This document shows, one piece after another, positions 55,601 through 64,000 of a stretch of DNA of 64,000 nt (positions are counted from its first letter, which is position 1; every line of letters starts with the position of its first letter). This DNA comes from CAWEYO01 sp963813315 (GTDB lineage: Bacteria; Pseudomonadota; Alphaproteobacteria; Rhizobiales; Rhizobiaceae). The position numbers were made by a program, and so were the translations under genes. The stretch covers positions 17,229 through 81,228 of the forward strand of contig CAWEYO010000024.1 of NCBI GenBank assembly GCA_963813315.1, written 5' to 3'. The notes under the pieces are model-generated. The model was not told the DNA's origin and did not search any database. It worked only from the letters and a program-made list of their open reading frames with translations.

Positions 55601-56620
55601 TTGTCGAAGCTTATCATCCAGATACCCTGCCTCAACGAAGAAGAGACGTTGCCGATCACGCTTGCCGATCTGCCGCGTCAGGTCGACGGTTTCGACACCG
55701 TCGAATGGCTCGTCATCGATGACGGTTCCACCGACCGGACCGTCGAGGTTGCGGCTGAAAACGGCGTCGATCACATTGTCTCGCTCCCTCACAATCACGG
55801 CCTCGCCAAGGCGTTCATGACCGGCATCGAAACGGCGCTGAAGTTGGGAGCCGACGTCATCGTCAATACTGATGCGGACAATCAGTACGACGCGTCCTGC
55901 ATTCCCGATCTGGTTCGTCCCATACTGGAGAAGCGGGCGCAGATCGTGGTGGGCGCTAGGCCGATCAGTGAGATAGAGCATTTCTCCCCCATCAAAAAGG
56001 TCCTGCAGAAATTTGGAAGCTGGGTGGTGAAGCTTGCGAGCGACACGACGGTTGCCGATGCGCCCAGCGGCTTCCGCGCTATTCATCGCGACGCGGCAGT
56101 GCGGTTGAACGTCTTCGGCCGGTACACCTACACGCTGGAAACGATCATCCAGGCTGGGCGCAAGGACATTCCGATCACATCGGTGCCAATCAGGGTAAAT
56201 GGCGACCTGCGACCGTCAAGGCTCGTGAAGAGCATTGCCAGCTATGTGCATCGCTCGCTGATCACGGTGGTGAGGATCTTCATCGTCTACAGCCCGCTAC
56301 GTTTCTTCACCGCCTGCGCGGTGATTGTTGCTTTGCCAGGTCTTTTGATGATTGCACGGTTTCTTTATAATTACATGACCGGAGAAGGCGGCGGCAACAT
56401 CCAGTCTCTCGTGCTTTCCAGCGCGCTGATGGCGCTTGCGGGCATAGTCGCAATGGGCGGCGTCCTTGCCGAGCTGATCGCCATCAACCGGCAATTGCTC
56501 GAGGAGATCAGGATCAGGCAATTGCAGCAGGAGATCGGCCAACGCGCGGCGATCCGGTCTATCCGGCCGGAACGCGGTCAGGAACAAGTGCGGCCGAAGA
56601 AGGCAGGCGGGACGAGATAG
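55601..56620 (+). CDS. Glycosyltransferase family 2, polyprenyl-phosphate type
   Basis: 339 residues. LIIQIPCLNEEETLPITLAD and WLVIDDGSTDRTVEVAAENG form the nucleotide-binding part, NTDADNQYDASCIPDLVRPI the DxD region, followed by two C-terminal helices (FFTACAVIVALPGLLMIARF and SSALMALAGIVAMGGVLAEL) as in DPM1/GtrB-like enzymes that charge undecaprenyl phosphate. Start is TTG 55601 after AGAGAGGGGA. First of four tightly packed genes. Confidence 0.9.
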   Translation: MSKLIIQIPCLNEEETLPITLADLPRQVDGFDTVEWLVIDDGSTDRTVEVAAENGVDHIVSLPHNHGLAKAFMTGIETALKLGADVIVNTDADNQYDASCIPDLVRPILEKRAQIVVGARPISEIEHFSPIKKVLQKFGSWVVKLASDTTVADAPSGFRAIHRDAAVRLNVFGRYTYTLETIIQAGRKDIPITSVPIRVNGDLRPSRLVKSIASYVHRSLITVVRIFIVYSPLRFFTACAVIVALPGLLMIARFLYNYMTGEGGGNIQSLVLSSALMALAGIVAMGGVLAELIAINRQLLEEIRIRQLQQEIGQRAAIRSIRPERGQEQVRPKKAGGTR

Positions 56621-57244
56621 ATGACGGAAACGCAAGTAGCATATGAAAACGTCCCCGGTAATTATTATGACAAGTACAACACGCGGAACCCAATCGCCCG
56701 CCATCTCATGAATGGATTTCTGGACAGCTTCGACGAATTGACCGACAAGGCCGGCACCGGCGTTGCGTATGAGGTCGGCTGCGGTGAAGGTAATCTCTCG
56801 ATGCGCCTTCACGACCGCGGATGGGATGTCCGCGGGAGCGATCTCGAGTCGAAGAGCGTTACCGAAGCCAACGTGCAATGCGCCGCGCGCGGGATTGCGC
56901 CCAAATTCGAAATGCGTTCCCTCTTCGATCTAAACCCCGACGAAGCGTCCGCGGGACTGGTGATCTGCTGCGAAGTGTTGGAACATGTTCCCCAGACCGA
57001 ACGCGCCCTTGCCGTTCTGAAGTCGCTGGCGAAGCCATATCTTCTTGTCAGCGTACCGCGCGAGCCGATCTGGCGGGTGCTCAATGTGGCGCGCGGCAAG
57101 TACATCAGGGACCTCGGCAATACGCCGGGTCACATCCAGCACTGGTCGTCCGCGGCGTTCCTCAAGCTATTGCAGAGAACCGTTAAGGTTGTCGAGGTGC
57201 GGACGCCACTTCCCTGGACGATGGTTCTTTGCCGCTGTGACTGA
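56621..57244 (+). CDS. Class I SAM-dependent methyltransferase
   Basis: 207 residues. The SAM site is AYEVGCGEGNLSMRLHDRGW; GLVICCEVLEHVPQTERALA is the post-I/II acidic block. The ATG begins directly after the GT2 stop. Start sequence NYYDKYNTRNPIARHLMNGF is like methyltransferases in lipid-linked sugar operons. Target unknown. Confidence 0.9.
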   Translation: MTETQVAYENVPGNYYDKYNTRNPIARHLMNGFLDSFDELTDKAGTGVAYEVGCGEGNLSMRLHDRGWDVRGSDLESKSVTEANVQCAARGIAPKFEMRSLFDLNPDEASAGLVICCEVLEHVPQTERALAVLKSLAKPYLLVSVPREPIWRVLNVARGKYIRDLGNTPGHIQHWSSAAFLKLLQRTVKVVEVRTPLPWTMVLCRCD

Positions 57245-57248
57245 GACG

Positions 57249-58163
57249 ATGCGGGCAAGCGGGGTGAAGTCTGCCATCCGTGTCGCGGGCCTAGCCGTGA
57301 GCCTGGCTGCGGTTTTCTTCGTCGGCCTGGCTGTTTACCGCTCTTTCGACGGCCTGAGACAGCAGTTTGCCTCCCCGCCGTTCCTGACCGCTGTCGCCTG
57401 TTCGGCCGTCGTCTATGCAATCGTTCTCCAACTTGTCGCACTGGCATGGCACCGCATGCTGACCGCGGTCGACGGTCCCTCGCTGGGCGTCGGGCATGCG
57501 CTCGCCATTTTCGGCAGGACGCAGATCTACAAATATCTGCCCAGCAACGTACTGCACATGGTCGGCCGGTACGGTTTTGCCAGAAAGGCGGGCGCTTCGA
57601 ACAAGTCGCTCGCTTTTGCGCAGATTGGAGAATTGCTGACCATCGTCCCGGCCGCCGCAGCCGTAGCGGCATTCCTGGCAAGGCCGGTTCTGGTCGACGC
57701 GCTTGCGCGGAGTGGTCTCGACAATCCGGCTTTGGCCACCGCATTGATGGCGGGCGGTTTCGTTAGCCTGCTCATAGCGATCGCGCTGATGGTGCGTTTC
57801 AGGATGGCTCGCATTGGGCGCAGGGCGCTCGGTGCACTCGCAGAGGCCTTCATCCTCTACGTGCTGTTCTTCATCGGGAGCGGACTGCTGGTCGTTGCGC
57901 TGTGTAGGAGCCTGACCGGCGCGGGCGGCGCGGCCGAACTCATCGGCATCGGAACCGCAGCATGGCTCGTCGGCTTCGTCGTCCCAGGCGCGCCTGGCGG
58001 GCTGGGCGTCCGCGAGGCCGTCCTTATCGCAGGCCTTTCCGCCACAGGCCTGCCGCCAGCCGTCGCGACTGCTGTCGCCTTGGGCAACCGGCTCGTCACC
58101 ACACTCGGCGACGGACTGCTCGCCCTAGCCGAACTGATCGTTCGAAGAAGGAAAAACACTTGA
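57249..58163 (+). CDS. Lysylphosphatidylglycerol synthase TM-region/UPF0104-like membrane protein
   Basis: About 304 residues with around eight membrane helices. FGRTQIYKYLPSNVLHMVGR and FVVPGAPGGLGVREAVLIAG are the two motifs of the AglD/UPF0104 family, often found with DPM1-like glycosyltransferases and proposed to flip or position lipid-linked sugars. GTG 57237 (overlapping the upstream stop) is an alternative start. Its stop overlaps the next gene start. Confidence 0.88.
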   Translation: MRASGVKSAIRVAGLAVSLAAVFFVGLAVYRSFDGLRQQFASPPFLTAVACSAVVYAIVLQLVALAWHRMLTAVDGPSLGVGHALAIFGRTQIYKYLPSNVLHMVGRYGFARKAGASNKSLAFAQIGELLTIVPAAAAVAAFLARPVLVDALARSGLDNPALATALMAGGFVSLLIAIALMVRFRMARIGRRALGALAEAFILYVLFFIGSGLLVVALCRSLTGAGGAAELIGIGTAAWLVGFVVPGAPGGLGVREAVLIAGLSATGLPPAVATAVALGNRLVTTLGDGLLALAELIVRRRKNT

Positions 58164-60647
58164 CCGCGCAAATCAAAGAGGCGCCCACTCGTCGACGCGT
58201 TCACAGCCTTGCGCAAACCGGCGTTGGCCGGCATCTGGGATCGTTTGCCCTTGTTTTCGTGTTGGTGCTCCTGATTGTTGGCGCCAACCCTTTCCGGCAA
58301 ACCCTCGCGCCTATGGATCTTCTCCTGGCCTACCCCGGCTGGGACAACACGAACGTAGAAACCCCACTTGTCAATCGTGAGCGTTCGGATGCGCTGGACC
58401 ACCGCTTGCCAAACTGGCGCGAATTCAGGCGAGAATTGCGGGAAGGCCGCTTACCTCTTTGGAACCCGTTGCATCAGCTCGGCGCACCTGGCATCCAGTC
58501 TCCCATCTATGAAGGGCTGTCCATTCCGTTTCTAGTCTACGCCGCCACGCCGGATGAAGCGGTAGGCTACACCCTGGCAATACTGGCAAACTATTTCGTG
58601 GCCTCATTTGGGGCCTATTGCCTCCTCTACTTCATGTTCGGCAATCGGCCTCGCCGCCATTTTCGGAGCCTTGGTTTACGCGTTTTGCGGATTCAATATT
58701 GCCTGGGCGCATTGGCCCCATCTAACGACGAGCGCGCTCATCCCTTGGGTCTTGGCCTGCCAACTGCAATACTGGCGAACCGGGCGATTGCGTTGGGCCT
58801 TTGGGTTCGTGCTCAGTATCGCTCTCATGGGGCTCGCCGGATTCCCATTCGTCGCTGTGCTCGGAGCCATAGCGTCGGCAATTCTCGCCGGCGTGCTCCT
58901 TGTCGCCGAAATTCGGAGCGCAGGCCTGCATCGCGCTTTGGTCATGCGTGTCGCCGGACTGGCATTTGCCGGCATCGCGGGCATCTTCCTCGCGCTACCT
59001 GGCCTTCTGCAGATTGCCGACATTCTTGCGTCAACCGATTTGTCCTACAGGTCAGGTGGCACGATACTGACTATCTACAATCTGCTGGATCTGGTTGGCT
59101 TCGATTTCATTCGCAAGGCCGGCGTAGAGCGAACTTTCTCTGCTGGAGCCCCCGCAGCCGTTCTAAGCGTCGCTGCTCTCTGTTTTGTTGTTCGACAACC
59201 AAATCGGTTTGCAGTCTTCGGGGTATTGATAGGTGCTTTTACTTTGGCCACCGCGTTCGGTATGGCACCCGCCAAACTGGTTCAAATGTTGCCCGCGTTT
59301 GCCAGTAATCCATGGAGCAGGGTATCGGTGTTGGTCGGTCTGTTTCTTGCTGTTTTGTCGACCTACGCACTATCAAAGTTATATTTGCAAATAACCTATG
59401 ACACAATATTCGGCAAATTTATCTTAGCTTGTATTTCCATCGGCTTTTTATTTCAGTTTTTACAACTCTCCTACCAGTTTCGGTCTTTTAATTCTCACCC
59501 AGAAATTCAAACATATTTCCCAAGCACACCATCACTATCATATGTTAGAAGTCGTATACTTCCTGCTCAAAGCATCGTTGCAGACAATAACTTCTTGACG
59601 TCTGGGACTATTTCCAACTACCAGTTGCCAGAGTTGTTTTCGCATGGTTTCCGCACGCAACTTCAAGGGTTGCTTATGGAAGACTTGATCGCGGATTACA
59701 GCACCACGCCAACGGCGTCGCTTATTGATTGCCGTCAAATTGATTTCTCAAGCCGAATTGCTGATTACGCCGCCATTCGCTTCTTCTTGGTCAGAGGGGG
59801 TTGCACAGGTAAAGTTGTTGCAGAGACATCAGGAATTGGACAAACGCCGACGATCCCGCTCAACAATGGTTCACTCCGAGGAGAAGTGATCCTGGACAAG
59901 CCTGCATCGGTTGCAACAGCGGAGGTATTGCTGGGCACTTACGGAGAGAATTCAGCGCCATCGGCAGTGACATTCGACCTGTACCGAGGAGACCGTCACC
60001 TCGCTCATGCCGAACTGCCACCGGAGGCAATTCACGACAACCGTTATTCCGTTTTCGACTTCAAGCAAGATGTGCCTCTTGTTGAAGGAAATTACCGGTA
60101 TGTGGTATCGATGACTGCGCCAGGCAGTCCAAAGAGGCTTAGCGCCTGGGCTTTCGAAACCGCGGGCGGCGAAACCTACCAAGTTGGCAATACTACATTT
60201 CCTGGCGCCCCTAAGCTATATCTGACAAGCAAATCTTCGCTGCGGCAGACCCTAGCGGTGAGTTCCGCCGAACCTGGAATTGACATTGTTGAAAATCGCG
60301 TCGTAACAGGTTCCGGTTACTTTGTGAATACGTTAGCTGGTCGGCCGGACGCTGACTATGGTTCTGTTCATCTCGCAGCATATCGTCCCGACGATGTGCT
60401 TCTAAGATATGACGGGAAGGCGCCTGGATTTGTGGTGCTCCCTTTCCGCACCAACGAAAACTGGCGCGCCACGCTGGACGGAGCGCCGGTCGAACTGGAC
60501 CAATTCGTTGGGCTGTTTCCAGCCGTCAAAGTGAACGGCCCAAGCATGGTGCGCTATTTCTATGACACCGGTCCGTTGTTGATGAAACTGGGAATCAGTC
60601 TGGCCGGCTTTGCCGTTTCAATTTTCGCGATTGTATTGTTGGGTTAG
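58160..60647 (+). CDS. YfhO-family multi-pass membrane protein, one frameshift
   Basis: About 829 residues once one base near 58640 is removed. The first frame begins at TTG 58160 (overlapping the upstream stop by 4) with FALVFVLVLLIVGANPFRQT and RLPLWNPLHQLGAPGIQSPI. The second frame starts with IGLAAIFGALVYAFCGFNIA and runs through about ten helices to a periplasmic beta-rich part and the end LLMKLGISLAGFAVSIFAIV. NENWRATLDGAPVELDQFVG is a YfhO-type block. Family members modify surface polymers with lipid-linked sugars. Codons 59380-59560 are AT-rich, unlike neighbours. Confidence 0.85.
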
Positions 60648-60787
60648 GACCCTATCGGGTGTGGCGACGTGACCGAATGAGAGCTATGTGGGCTCGCACA
60701 GGAGCAAAACTGAGGCGTTTGAGCGCGGCGAAGATACCGGCGGAGTTGCCGCGCACTGCGCATACCAAGAGGGAATTCCCCTGAGTA

Positions 60788-61038
60788 CGGCTCGTTCTCC
60801 ACGCTTCCGCGCATGCACCACCGCGGCGCAGGTCATATAGCGGCAAGATCTTGGTTCTCGACATGAGCGAGGGCGGTGCGTATCACGGATCTCGCGAACG
60901 CATATATCCAGGTCGCGGGCTACAAGCCGCACACGGACATAGAAATTTGCCTACTCCGGCCTCTCGTCCGGCGAAAAGCTCTCTGAGGAGCTTTTCGACC
61001 CTCGGAGGTGCAAGATGGCCGGACCGACGAGGGTACGT
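60788..61038 (+). pseudogene. Degenerate partial copy of the WbpM-like dehydratase gene (3' region)
   Basis: Aligns with 49045-49285: CTCGTTCTCCACGCTTCCGC, GGTTCTCGACATGAGC, CACGGACATAGAAATT, GGCCTCTCGTCCGGCGAAAA and GACCCTCGGAGG match with substitutions and small indels that break every frame. It ends near GGCCGGACCGACGAGGGTACG. Shows a duplication followed by decay within the polysaccharide locus. Confidence 0.85.
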
Positions 61039-61618
61039 TGTCGCTACCGGTTGGAGAATTCGCACGTATGATGTCGGTTCCATTCTACCGGCCCTTTTGG
61101 AAACAATTCGCGCCACGCAGATCCGCGGCCGAGCACTGCGCGGCTCACCGGCCGGGTGAACGATGAAAGTAGCTGCGGACATCCACCGATATTCTGTCCG
61201 ACACTAAGATTCTGAGTCGGGCCGCGAACCGCTGCGATTTGTAGGTGAGGACCCAACAGTTCTGCAGCGTTTGGGCACCAGCCGCTGTCGGTGTCGCGGC
61301 CGACACTCACGGCCGAGGAAAGAGATACGCAACCTCCCTCTTTCTCGGCGAGTTCGTCTTTGTTATTGCCTGTCGCGGCTGTCGTAGCCAGCTAGGTTAT
61401 CGCGTGTCGCGGATAACGTATCTAATTAGATTAGTGGCGGTTGAATGTATGGAACCATACAGGTTCACGTTCTCGGATTGGCCCCCTGCACAAGGGAGCC
61501 GCCCATAGGTGTTCTCAACTCTTGACCGCTCAGCTACACGGCGGCTAGCGCTGCGGATCTGATCTCACCCCGGACTTGGTGAAAATAAAACGCAGCAAAA
61601 TGAGCTTTTCTAAGATCA
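61039..61618. other. Stretch without a supported gene
   Basis: 580 bases after the dehydratase remnant. Only short frames with no family resemblance; probably decayed or rearranged sequence. Confidence 0.5.
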
Positions 61619-62763
61619 ATGAGAATATTTCAACTTTTCAGGACCAAGAAAACCCTCCACGCGAACCCAGCGAAAGGTCTTATTTGTCGCAATCGAGGAT
61701 TGGTTCTTCGTCTCGCATTTTCTGCCAATGGCAAGGGCTGGCATCGAAGAGGGGCTAGAGGTGGTTGTGGCTACCCGTGTAAGATCACATATGCCGGCTA
61801 TTGCATCTACGGGAGCGCGCGTCGTTCCCTTTGATACTGGTCGGGGAAGAATCAGCCTAATCGGAGCAACAAGAACTGTGTTGCGCCTTGTACGCATCCT
61901 GAAGCGGGAGAAGCCTGATATCATTCACTGTATTTCGCTAAAGCCGATACTGATCGGTGGAACAGCTGCGATTTTTGCCAATATCAATGCTCGTGTCTTT
62001 GCATTGACGGGGGTCGGTTTTCTCGGCGTCAATAGCAGCTGGGTCTCCCGCGGCGGTTGGCGGTTAGTGCGAATACTACTCACCCGCATTCTTAACACTC
62101 GCCGGACAAATTTTCTTTTTGAGAATGAAGATGATCCCCTCACGTTGGGTCTAGCACCCAAATTGCGCGAATGTAACAATCGTCGGGGGCGCCGGCATCG
62201 ACCCGAAATGTATGTGCCCGCTCCCTTTCCCAATACGCCACCGCTAAAGGTGGCTATCGTCTCTCGGATGATATGGTCCAAAGGCATCGACTTGGCTGTC
62301 AACGCAGTGAGTCGCTGTCGCGATCGTGGCATCGACATAACCCTTTCACTTTATGGGGCTTCAGATACCTCGAATCCTAAGGCCATAAGTGAGGGGCAGT
62401 TAAGAGCGTGGAGTGAGCTGGATGGGATAACATGGTACGGGCCGACACAAGATGTTCGCGCCGTTTGGGCCAGCCACCATGTTGCGTGCCTACCATCGCG
62501 CGGTGGTGAGGGTCTCCCGCGCACCTTGCTTGAAGCCGCAGCATGCGGACGCGCCATTGTCACCACCGATGTTCCCGGTTGCCGCAGTCTCATGCGCAAT
62601 GACGATCGATGGACTAGTCGTTCCGCCAGATGATGTGGCAGCTTTGGACCATGCATTTGAAGTCCTTGCTACCCATCCAAGAAAAGTGATTGAAATGGGA
62701 GCGTCGGCTCGCGAGCGCATATTGGATGGCTACACTGAGCGGGATGTAATGGAACGAGCGTGA
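61619..62763 (+). pseudogene. GT4-type glycosyltransferase with several frame breaks
   Basis: Starts at ATG 61619 (MRIFQLFRTKKTLHANPAK), breaks near 61676, then VLFVAIEDWFFVSHFLPMAR, IIHCISLKPILIGGTAAIFA and FALTGVGFLG in a second frame; a paired shift near 62175-62210 spoils the VTIVGGAGIDP block. VAIVSRMIWSKGIDLAVNAV, CLPSRGGEGLPRTLLEAAAC and GRAIVTTDVPGCRSL follow. A last break near 62600 leads to GLVVPPDDVAALDHAFEVLA and the stop at 62763. All GT4 landmarks are present but at least four breaks exist, so loss of function or poor sequence is likely. Confidence 0.82.
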
Positions 62764-62867
62764 AGAGGTTTCTACAGTCGGCTTGATCTGCGCGAGGCAA
62801 GTGCTGAATTCTTAGTCGGCGAATGCAACTACGATTGATCACTGTACGCTGAAGGACAGGATAGCCG

Positions 62868-63745
62868 CCTCTCCCCAAAAGCCGTCCCATAGACCGCGCA
62901 GTCATGAATCGCAATCGCTTCCATCCCGACCACCCTACAAAGTATAGACGATAATGTATAGAATGGAACGCCGAAGAAAATATATCCTCCATGCAGGCTT
63001 TATATAACTTCCTTTTAGACAACATTATCGAATTTCTGATAGTGTAGTAATTTCGAACTAGGCGCATGTAGTGAGATACTCCTGCCACCAATACCGATGC
63101 GGCCAGAACCAAGTGTGTGACTCATCAAAGGACGAGGGCTCTGAAAGTGGCGATAGCCGCGAGCTGACGCCCGGAAGCCCCATTCCAAATCGACGAGATC
63201 AATAAAAAGCGGCTCATCCATCATACCAACCTCGCGAAGGACTTTCGCCGGTATAAGAGAACCTGATGCAATAACAAAGTCTGCCTCCTGTCGGCTCTTC
63301 AGTGTTCGTGTCAACTGGAACCTTTACCACGCCGCAAACCTTCAGCACGCCAAACATCGGCGATCTTGCCGTCATGCGTATCTCGATAAGAGTTACCCAC
63401 TGACCCAACTCGAATACCCTGAGCTTCGAGCTGTTCCATTGTGCTCGATGAGGTTCTTCACCGCATTTTGGTGAAGAACCGTATCCTGATCCATCAGCAG
63501 GATGGATTGTGCATTTAATGCTAGTGCTCTGGTTATGCCGTGGTTCTGCGCAGCGGCAAGGCCTTCATTGCGAGCGAGCGAAATAAACGACGCCGTCGTA
63601 TGATGAAACCAACTCAGAAACTCTGTCCATGCTATCGGAGCCGTTGTCGACGACGATAATGGTCGACACCTGTGGCTTCAGAGCCCGTAAGACTGCAGTC
63701 CAACCGGGAGAGATCGGGCTGGTAGGTAACTGCGACCGCGATCGG
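62868..63745 (-). pseudogene. GT2 rhamnosyltransferase-like gene, fragmented
   Basis: Pieces on the minus strand in several frames: STIIVVDNGSDSMDRVSELV near 63650, LARNEGLAAAQNHGITRALA and SILLMDQDTVLHQNAVKNLI near 63500, ADFVIASGSLIPAKVLREVG and EPLFIDLVDLEWGFRASARG (63150-63290), and RLVRNYYTIRNSIMLSKRKL near 63020. Their order is that of a WbbL-type rhamnosyltransferase. At least four breaks separate them. The tail is AT-rich. Confidence 0.8.
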
Positions 63746-64000
63746 GTGCCTTTGAAATGTTTCAGAATTAGGGTCTGTCATGCCCACAAGGATTTTGAGA
63801 CAACCGGCTTTGCGGTCTAGCTGATACTATTTCGTCGACGTAAAGGAAGTGTTCAAATCAGCAGAGAGCACATTTTGCCTGTAAGGTGCGTGATTTTGAA
63901 GACTGCCGGTGCCGCTGAGCGGCTTACGTAGCGTGTAGCGGAAAGTGCCATCCCTTGACGTCGATGGCTTGCGCTCACCCCCGCCTTCGACTATGGGAGC
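63746..64000. other. Right window edge, nothing recognised
   Basis: 255 bases with short unsupported frames only. Confidence 0.5.

Noticed and set aside
1..64000. CRISPR arrays, tRNA, rRNA or phage genes
   Set aside because: No regularly spaced direct repeats, no cloverleaf or rRNA sequence and no phage structural proteins were recognised by reading; the 14-base 16S-tail complement at 38012 is a ribosome site, not rRNA.

Overview
The window looks like chromosomal DNA from an alphaproteobacterium of the Rhizobiales (Hyphomicrobiales), most like the Mesorhizobium/Phyllobacteriaceae group. This rests on GC-rich codon use, on palindromic intergenic repeats beginning TAGAGCATC, and on the protein types and their neighbourhoods: FtsH, the very large NAD-glutamate dehydrogenase, purH beside a heparinase-like gene, and htpX beside an SDHAF4-like gene. 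No rRNA, tRNA or CRISPR array was recognised.

Left part (1-10.7 kb): the 3' part of ftsH; an unusual fusion of an ornithine/alanine-racemase-like domain with a degenerate arginase-like domain; a frame-broken MATE exporter; and a minus-strand set with two class V PLP enzymes, an amino-acid-type ABC permease and its binding protein. A GntR/FCD regulator precedes this set, and matching palindromes lie in front of both the set and the regulator.

Central catabolic island (10.9-22 kb): a compact minus-strand operon with a divergent arm that reads as a tryptophan-to-anthraniloyl-CoA route. It encodes tryptophan 2,3-dioxygenase, kynureninase, a 2-aminobenzoate-CoA ligase, a two-domain aminobenzoyl-CoA monooxygenase/reductase, acyl-CoA dehydrogenase, enoyl-CoA hydratase, an SDR, a Rid-family protein and a MarR regulator. 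A kynurenine formamidase-like hydrolase and a stand-alone Lrp-type ligand-binding domain are transcribed divergently. Two overlapping palindromes sit in the divergent promoter.

Housekeeping stretch (22-41 kb): an HD phosphohydrolase, a KduD-like SDR with a maleylacetate reductase-like enzyme, a YCII-like protein, NAD-glutamate dehydrogenase, a UMF1-type MFS protein, purH, a heparinase-like protein, a ferredoxin-adenylate cyclase overlapping a Rieske protein gene, a small ORF with a 14-nt match to the anti-Shine-Dalgarno sequence, a secreted nuclease, a transglutaminase-like protease, an SDHAF4-like protein and htpX.

Right part (41.3-64 kb): a surface polysaccharide locus. It has an O-antigen ligase/polymerase, glycosyltransferases, an undecaprenyl-phosphate sugar transferase, UDP-sugar epimerase, dehydratase and dehydrogenase genes, a Wzm/Wzt exporter, and a GT2-methyltransferase-flippase-YfhO operon. 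It is littered with IS5 and IS630 sequences, a second broken O-antigen ligase, RTX remnants, a degenerate partial copy of the dehydratase gene and decayed glycosyltransferases at the right edge.

Many genes, including purH (broken twice) and NAD-glutamate dehydrogenase, are interrupted by single-base frame breaks. Because such genes are expected to work, many of these breaks are probably sequence errors. Multi-lesion genes in the polysaccharide locus look genuinely decayed.
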